Shown: positions 60,829-64,000 of the stretch, piece after piece
How positions within the stretch are numbered: the first letter of the stretch is position 1
Layout: every line of letters starts with the position of its first letter
Notes under the pieces: model-generated
Database searches by the model: none
Told to the model about the DNA's origin: nothing
The model's input: only the letters and a program-made list of their open reading frames with translations
IMG/VR virus record: IMGVR_UViG_3300032322_002561
Coordinates: 124,001 to 188,000 of that record
Length of the DNA stretch: 64,000 bases
From: a virus
Direction: 5' to 3' (one strand)
Made by a program: the position numbers and the translations under genes

Positions 60829-61110
60829 TGGAGTATCATCGTTATCTAGTTCCGCACTAGCCGCGTAGTAGGTTTTAGTCTAACCTACCCAACCCCACAC
60901 CGTTCTGGTTGATGCGTTACCCCAGGTATAACCCCCTGGACGGGTGACATTGGTTTTGCTACTGGACTATTTGCTGTAGATCATATGCGTTACTCGAGTT
61001 TACATCTTATCTCTACAGTTACTCAGGTCTGATCAAACCCATGGCTTCCAATAGCAAAACCAATATCAGGGGACTTATGGTCTGGGCCTACACCCAGCGT
61101 CCGGCCCCTG
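60797..61110 (-). ncRNA. Candidate structured RNA 2
   Basis: About 314 bases with no convincing gene, just after the 111-residue gene. It has a perfect 13-bp long-range pair (60949-60961 with 61052-61064) enclosing a perfect 7-bp pair (60974-60980 with 61012-61018), hairpins at 60868-60888 (7 bp) and 60922-60939 (5 bp), a bulged stem 61067-61074/61099-61110 enclosing 61082-61086/61093-61097, and the terminator stem at the end. The duplicated GTAACGCAT is at 60911-60919 and 60986-60994. Multi-branched; no family matched (not tRNA, tmRNA or RNase P by eye). Confidence 0.6.
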
Positions 61111-61115
61111 AGCAA

Positions 61116-61451
61116 TTAGGCTACTACTGCATCTACAGACTTGACAGCGGCCTTGGCTTTTAAACCTTTGCCAGCTACTTTGACTTCGCCTTTCTTGGCA
61201 ACTTTGGTCTTTTCTGCCAGCTTGTTGGCTACTGCATAACCTGCATCGCCACTCTGACCCAAGCTCTGCAAGTGCTGGAGAGCTTCCAACTTGGTCATTG
61301 CACGTGGCAATTCGATCAAGTTGATGTCAGTGCAACCTGCCTTGTTTAGGATCTTGATACGAGCTACCAAGTCGTTTGCAAAACGTGCCTTAACAGTACC
61401 GTTAGGGTTTTTTGCTGTGCCTGCTACTGTGAATAATTTTTCTGCTGCCAT
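61116..61451 (-). CDS. Phage protein with Lys/Ala-rich tail, 111 residues
   Basis: Starts MAAEKLFTVAGTAKNPNGT, alpha/beta body, then KVAKKGEVKVAGKGLKAKA basic tail. RBS AAAGGCAAC and an exact TTGACA-17-TATAAT promoter precede it. Abundant-looking early gene; function unknown. RNA 2 follows it. Confidence 0.65.
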   Translation of the reverse strand: MAAEKLFTVAGTAKNPNGTVKARFANDLVARIKILNKAGCTDINLIELPRAMTKLEALQHLQSLGQSGDAGYAVANKLAEKTKVAKKGEVKVAGKGLKAKAAVKSVDAVVA

Positions 61452-61514
61452 TTTGTGTTGCCTTTCTAAGTTGCCGTACTAGTTGATTAAATTTACTACC
61501 TTACTACAATAACC

Positions 61515-61543
61515 ATTATACTTGATATTGGTGTCAATGTCAA
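61515..61543 (-). promoter_or_regulatory. Sigma70 consensus promoter
   Basis: Minus-strand TTGACA (61538-61543), 17 bases, TATAAT (61515-61520). Confidence 0.75.
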
Positions 61544-61572
61544 CCATAATAGCTATATCTGGTTAGCCAAAA

Positions 61573-61588
61573 CTGCCTTATTTGGCAG
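61573..61588 (-). terminator. Small intrinsic terminator candidate
   Basis: CTGCC-AAATAA-GGCAG followed by TTTT, overlapping the stop codon of the 42-residue gene. Confidence 0.45.
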
Positions 61589-61706
61589 CTTCACGGCTGT
61601 ACTCTTGTACTTTGGTCACGCCAGCATCCAGCATTCTTGCTATACCAGTGAATCCCACTGTGGCAATGACCAAACCAAAAATAGTTCCAATTATGAAGTT
61701 TTTCAT
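61578..61706 (-). CDS. Small membrane protein, 42 residues
   Basis: Frame MKNFIIGTIFGLVIATVGFT starts at ATG 61706, ATGA-coupled to the lipoprotein gene, and ends at the terminator hairpin. One TM helix then an amphipathic end. Function unknown. Confidence 0.65.
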   Translation of the reverse strand: MKNFIIGTIFGLVIATVGFTGIARMLDAGVTKVQEYSREAAK

Positions 61707-61912
61707 TTGGTGTTCGTTCCTTGGTTGGTGGTTGATGAAGTTTTAGAGCCTGACATTTTGTCCCGTGTCCACTCGGCTGATTTGGTAATGTCGGTGCCCA
61801 TACCGGCCACAGTATTGCAACCGGTCAATAACACCACTGCTACCACAATCAGAGCCATGACTCCCAGGGTTGGCATGTTCAGTGCCAAAAAAGCCAATAT
61901 ACGATCTTTCAT
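61703..61912 (-). CDS. Entericidin-like small lipoprotein
   Basis: 69 residues. Hydrophobic signal then LLTGCNTVAGMGTDI, very close to the LxxCNTxxGxGxDI pattern of entericidins, which are small lipoproteins linked to toxin/antidote lysis. Function in the phage is inferred. Confidence 0.6.
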   Translation of the reverse strand: MKDRILAFLALNMPTLGVMALIVVAVVLLTGCNTVAGMGTDITKSAEWTRDKMSGSKTSSTTNQGTNTK

Positions 61913-61924
61913 GTTGCCTCCTGC

Positions 61925-62197
61925 TTATCTACTCAAATTGATCACACGACCTTGGAAATCCATGAAGCTGGTTCTCCAAGGAACAAACACAATCTTGCCA
62001 ACTCGGCTGTGTTCACCTTCGGCCAATACCTCGCCGCCAAACACGTCTCGGGTGACACGAATTTTATAGGCTTGGTAACCTTGGGTTGTGTCGCCACTGT
62101 CAATGACTTCGCCCTCTACAAAACAGTCTTCACGACCCACCATGGGTTTGAAATCATAGCCACGAATTACATCACCGTTTACGATTGTTAGTTCCAT
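61925..62197 (-). CDS. Small beta-rich phage protein, 90 residues
   Basis: MELTIVNGDVIRGYDFKPMV with regular beta strands and VFGGEVLAEGEHSRVG. RBS AAGGAGC and a promoter (TTGACC-17-TATAAT) precede it. Function unknown. Confidence 0.65.
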   Translation of the reverse strand: MELTIVNGDVIRGYDFKPMVGREDCFVEGEVIDSGDTTQGYQAYKIRVTRDVFGGEVLAEGEHSRVGKIVFVPWRTSFMDFQGRVINLSR

Positions 62198-62228
62198 TTT
62201 CTAGCTCCTTTTTAATTACTATACATAT

Positions 62229-62257
62229 ATTATAGCAAAATGAGCTTTTTTGGTCAA
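62229..62257 (-). promoter_or_regulatory. Sigma70 consensus promoter
   Basis: Minus-strand TTGACC (62252-62257), 17-base spacer beginning AAAAAA, TATAAT (62229-62234), followed by ATATGTATAGT. Confidence 0.75.
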
Positions 62258-62262
62258 CCGTT

Positions 62263-62427
62263 TTATAGGGGCTGTAAGTCACTGATTTTAAACTCCAAAA
62301 TGCTGTCTGGATAGTCAAATTCGCTGGAATCGTCAATAATTACTGCTTTATTTCCATGCAATTCAATGACTTGCCCTGTAATGCCGGGCTGATCTACTAC
62401 TTGCACAAAATCGCTGATGTTGATCAT
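62263..62427 (-). CDS. Small phage protein, 54 residues
   Basis: Open frame (MINISDFVQVVDQPGITGQV ... FKISDLQPL) with ATGA overlap with the next gene. SH3-like beta pattern; paralogous in style to the downstream 90-residue genes. Unknown role. Confidence 0.6.
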   Translation of the reverse strand: MINISDFVQVVDQPGITGQVIELHGNKAVIIDDSSEFDYPDSILEFKISDLQPL

Positions 62428-62696
62428 GCTACCTCCAAAAGATTTGCTGGTACATTGTAACGGCCTTGGGCGGTATCTACCAAGACATATTTCTGTTTGA
62501 TTCGGTTCACTGTGCCCTGAACATCACGTCCTTGTTTGGGATGATAGAATTTCACACTCAAACCCGGACGTAGATCACGTTTGACTTCGTTGCCCAACTG
62601 GCTACGGGCAAACTTGAGAGCACGGGCCACCATTTCCAATTCACGGTTGTCCAGGCGACCACTTGTGAGTTCTGCAACAATTTGATTGACATTCAT
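62424..62696 (-). CDS. Small phage protein, 90 residues
   Basis: Helical start (MNVNQIVAELTSGRLDNRELE) then a beta part (GLSVKFYHPKQGRDVQGTV), ATGA overlaps on both ends. Possibly an RNA-binding KOW-like fold by pattern; uncertain. Confidence 0.6.
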   Translation of the reverse strand: MNVNQIVAELTSGRLDNRELEMVARALKFARSQLGNEVKRDLRPGLSVKFYHPKQGRDVQGTVNRIKQKYVLVDTAQGRYNVPANLLEVA

Positions 62697-62866
62697 TCTG
62701 CGGCCTCCCAGGCTAAAAATCTACGTTCCATTTCTGCTTGATAACACTCAAGTATGACCTCGTCCGTGATGCCACGACTCTGCGATTCTTGATAAAGTTC
62801 AATTTTGGCTTCAAGTTGTTGAGTGGTCAACTGGCGTATTTGTTGTCTAAATTCATTGAGACTCAT
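62693..62866 (-). CDS. Small helical protein, 57 residues
   Basis: From ATG 62866 (MSLNEFRQQIRQLTTQQLEA), one base after the stop of the 130-residue gene; a longer frame would lie within it. All-helical, charged. Confidence 0.6.
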   Translation of the reverse strand: MSLNEFRQQIRQLTTQQLEAKIELYQESQSRGITDEVILECYQAEMERRFLAWEAAE

Positions 62867-62867
62867 G

Positions 62868-63260
62868 TTAGTTGGCCTCATATGCTTGACGAACACGCTC
62901 ACAGAACTCGGCACGAATCCGGGCTGCCTGTTTGGGTGTTAGTCGGACATTGTCGTCAACTGCAAGTTCAGAACGCTTGATTTTTACTGTGCGAGCTTTC
63001 TTGGGTTTTGCAAACGGATTTTCATCACGAACTTGTGCGGTATAAAATGCTTCAAGTTCTCGGGCACCGTTGGCATGATCCAAACGAAGCAGTTCTTTGG
63101 CAGCATCAGATTTGGTGTAAACATCATTGATAATACGCATGTAAACTTCTTCGCCCAAGGCTTCTAACTGTTCAACACGTTTTTGAGTTGTAGCAGTGCG
63201 GAAACGCATCTTGCCTGTTTTGTCACGACTGTAACCTGCGTATATAATTGCGTCTTTCAT
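62868..63260 (-). CDS. Phage protein, 130 residues
   Basis: From ATG 63260 (MKDAIIYAGYSRDKTGKMRF), with AAAGGAGC upstream and the promoter at 63291. A longer frame from 63377 would cross the promoter and is rejected. The end (RLTPKQAARIRAEFCERVRQ) is basic and helical. Confidence 0.65.
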   Translation of the reverse strand: MKDAIIYAGYSRDKTGKMRFRTATTQKRVEQLEALGEEVYMRIINDVYTKSDAAKELLRLDHANGARELEAFYTAQVRDENPFAKPKKARTVKIKRSELAVDDNVRLTPKQAARIRAEFCERVRQAYEAN

Positions 63261-63290
63261 ATCAGCTCCTTTATCAATTACTATACCAAT

Positions 63291-63319
63291 ATTGTAACAA
63301 ATCGGGCATTTTTGGTCAA
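63291..63319 (-). promoter_or_regulatory. Sigma70 consensus promoter
   Basis: Minus-strand TTGACC (63314-63319), 17-base spacer starting AAAAA, TACAAT (63291-63296), followed by ATTGGTATAGT. Confidence 0.7.
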
Positions 63320-63332
63320 CCAAAATACAGTG

Positions 63333-63387
63333 TGCTAAGTCATTGATTCTATTAGAAAAAATATCTTTATAGATCAATGACTTAGCA
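63333..63387. repeat. Perfect 15-bp inverted repeat with AT-rich loop
   Basis: TGCTAAGTCATTGAT (63333-63347) and its complement (63373-63387) around 25 AT-rich bases, between the 3' end of the 182-residue gene and the promoter at 63291. It could be a transcript-end hairpin (no T-tract), an RNase III site or an operator. Confidence 0.8.
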
Positions 63388-63395
63388 GATACCCC

Positions 63396-63944
63396 TTAGA
63401 TATTGAAATATTCGTAATGTTTGGCTAGATCCCAGACGCTTTGATCAACTGGAGTGCCATCATATGTTTCAATATCAATGTTCAACAGTTGATATCGTTG
63501 CCAAAACATCCAAGGATTTGGAGTTTTCTTTGTGAGTTTGTTAGACCCCAAAACAGCATTGGCATCGGGCCGGATCAAACACGTAGGCGCATTCAACGCC
63601 TGCTCGATAGTGATCACGCCACCGATCAACATGTTGCGAACAGTACGCAAAGGTATTACATGCTCAAACACATTACCTTTCTTTTCGTACACGCCCACCT
63701 GGCGGTAGTGTGCTTTGATCTTGCCGGCAATGACATAGTCATGGTATCTACGTATCAAGTCATCAATTTCATCGCGTATCAATCTGCCACGTTGCGTGAT
63801 CTTGGTCAGTTTGCGATAGGTTGCCAAATGCCGTTCAAGTTCACTGGTAATAAAATCAGTGGTTTCAACATAGGCCTGACCATTCCTTACCACACGATCC
63901 GGTTCAACATCACGAAATGATTCTATTTGTTCTCTGATCAACAT
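63396..63944 (-). CDS. Conserved T4-like phage protein, 182 residues
   Basis: Helical start (MLIREQIESFRDVEPDRVVR), mid EIDDLIRRYHDYVIAGKIKAHYR, C-terminal WDLAKHYEYFN. TAATG overlap with the upstream partial gene. Function unknown. Confidence 0.6.
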   Translation of the reverse strand: MLIREQIESFRDVEPDRVVRNGQAYVETTDFITSELERHLATYRKLTKITQRGRLIRDEIDDLIRRYHDYVIAGKIKAHYRQVGVYEKKGNVFEHVIPLRTVRNMLIGGVITIEQALNAPTCLIRPDANAVLGSNKLTKKTPNPWMFWQRYQLLNIDIETYDGTPVDQSVWDLAKHYEYFNI

Positions 63945-64000
63945 TAGAATAGGTCCTTTTTAGCTGGGCTGAACGAGGTTGAAATATTCAATCTAGGCAA
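63944..64000 (-). CDS. C-terminal end of a phage gene (5' part off the right edge)
   Basis: Only one frame is open to the window edge, ending LPRLNISTSFSPAKKDLF. Eighteen residues; identity cannot be called. Its TAA shares one base with the next ATG (TAATG). Confidence 0.5.
   Translation of the reverse strand: MPRLNISTSFSPAKKDLF

Noticed and set aside
60797-61110. RNA 2 as tRNA, tmRNA or RNase P RNA
   Set aside because: No T-loop GGTTCGA-type element, tag frame or conserved RNase P core was seen by eye; cmscan would be decisive.
61925-64000. Small early genes as toxin-antitoxin pairs
   Set aside because: No toxin or antitoxin family motifs were recognised in these small proteins; only the entericidin-like gene at 61703 hints at one.

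Overview
The window is part of a large tailed-phage genome, most likely a T4-like myovirus of an aquatic Gram-negative (probably proteobacterial) host. The evidence is a T4 gp44-type clamp loader, PhoH, a GroES-like cochaperonin, a GH19 endolysin with nested Rz/Rz1-type spanins, several very large repeat-built tail-fibre proteins, dense ATGA/TAATG-coupled genes and many T4-late-type boxes (TATAAATA and variants). No integrase, transposase, rRNA, CRISPR array or convincing tRNA was seen. Host type and taxonomy are inferred.

Layout. Bases 1-253 hold the 5' part of a minus-strand gene. Bases 286-3900 (+) are a small glycan/cell-surface type operon (radical SAM, methyltransferase, two glycosyltransferase-like proteins), facing a minus operon (3892-7187) of SGNH hydrolase, PIG-L deacetylase, DUF6492-like and methyltransferase-like genes. 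Bases 7215-19798 encode charged, modular proteins that look like internal head/virion cargo: DUF5872-like modules, GNAT, a 1788-residue nucleotidyltransferase/metallopeptidase/amidoligase-like fusion, and an HxGH nucleotidyltransferase. Bases 21039-24136 carry a DnaJ-like and a ClpA-like chaperone. Bases 25153-28453 hold three more proteins whose N-termini begin MRAxE(F/L). Bases 28458-31750 are a lysis cassette (endolysin, spanins, holin candidate) with a full-length isocitrate lyase inserted. Bases 31783-40968 mix SGNH, APS-kinase/nucleotidyltransferase, PhoH, HAD, clamp loader, GroES-like and DnaE-like genes. Bases 41013-54091 encode tail/fibre proteins, with two divergent fibre genes sharing a double late promoter. 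Bases 54088-60770 hold auxiliary host-like genes: ErpA/IscA-type Fe-S carrier, superoxide dismutase, initiation factor IF-1, SleB-like hydrolase, FdxA-type ferredoxin and NAD synthetase. Bases 60797-64000 are small, early-looking genes behind consensus sigma70 promoters.

How it may work together. The phage seems to bring its own proteostasis set (DnaJ, ClpA, GroES-like) and a redox/central-carbon set (isocitrate lyase, SOD, Fe-S carrier, 7Fe ferredoxin, NadE). It also has a group of enzymes sharing a T4-internal-protein-like N-terminus, which may be packaged in the capsid.

Two stretches of more than 300 bases without a convincing gene (58043-58397 and 60771-61115) contain long, perfectly complementary stems and look like structured RNAs. 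Late boxes repeatedly sit exactly five bases before ATG; with T4 geometry this would start transcription at the initiation codon, giving leaderless mRNAs. All functional statements come from motif and family recognition by eye; no alignments or searches were run.
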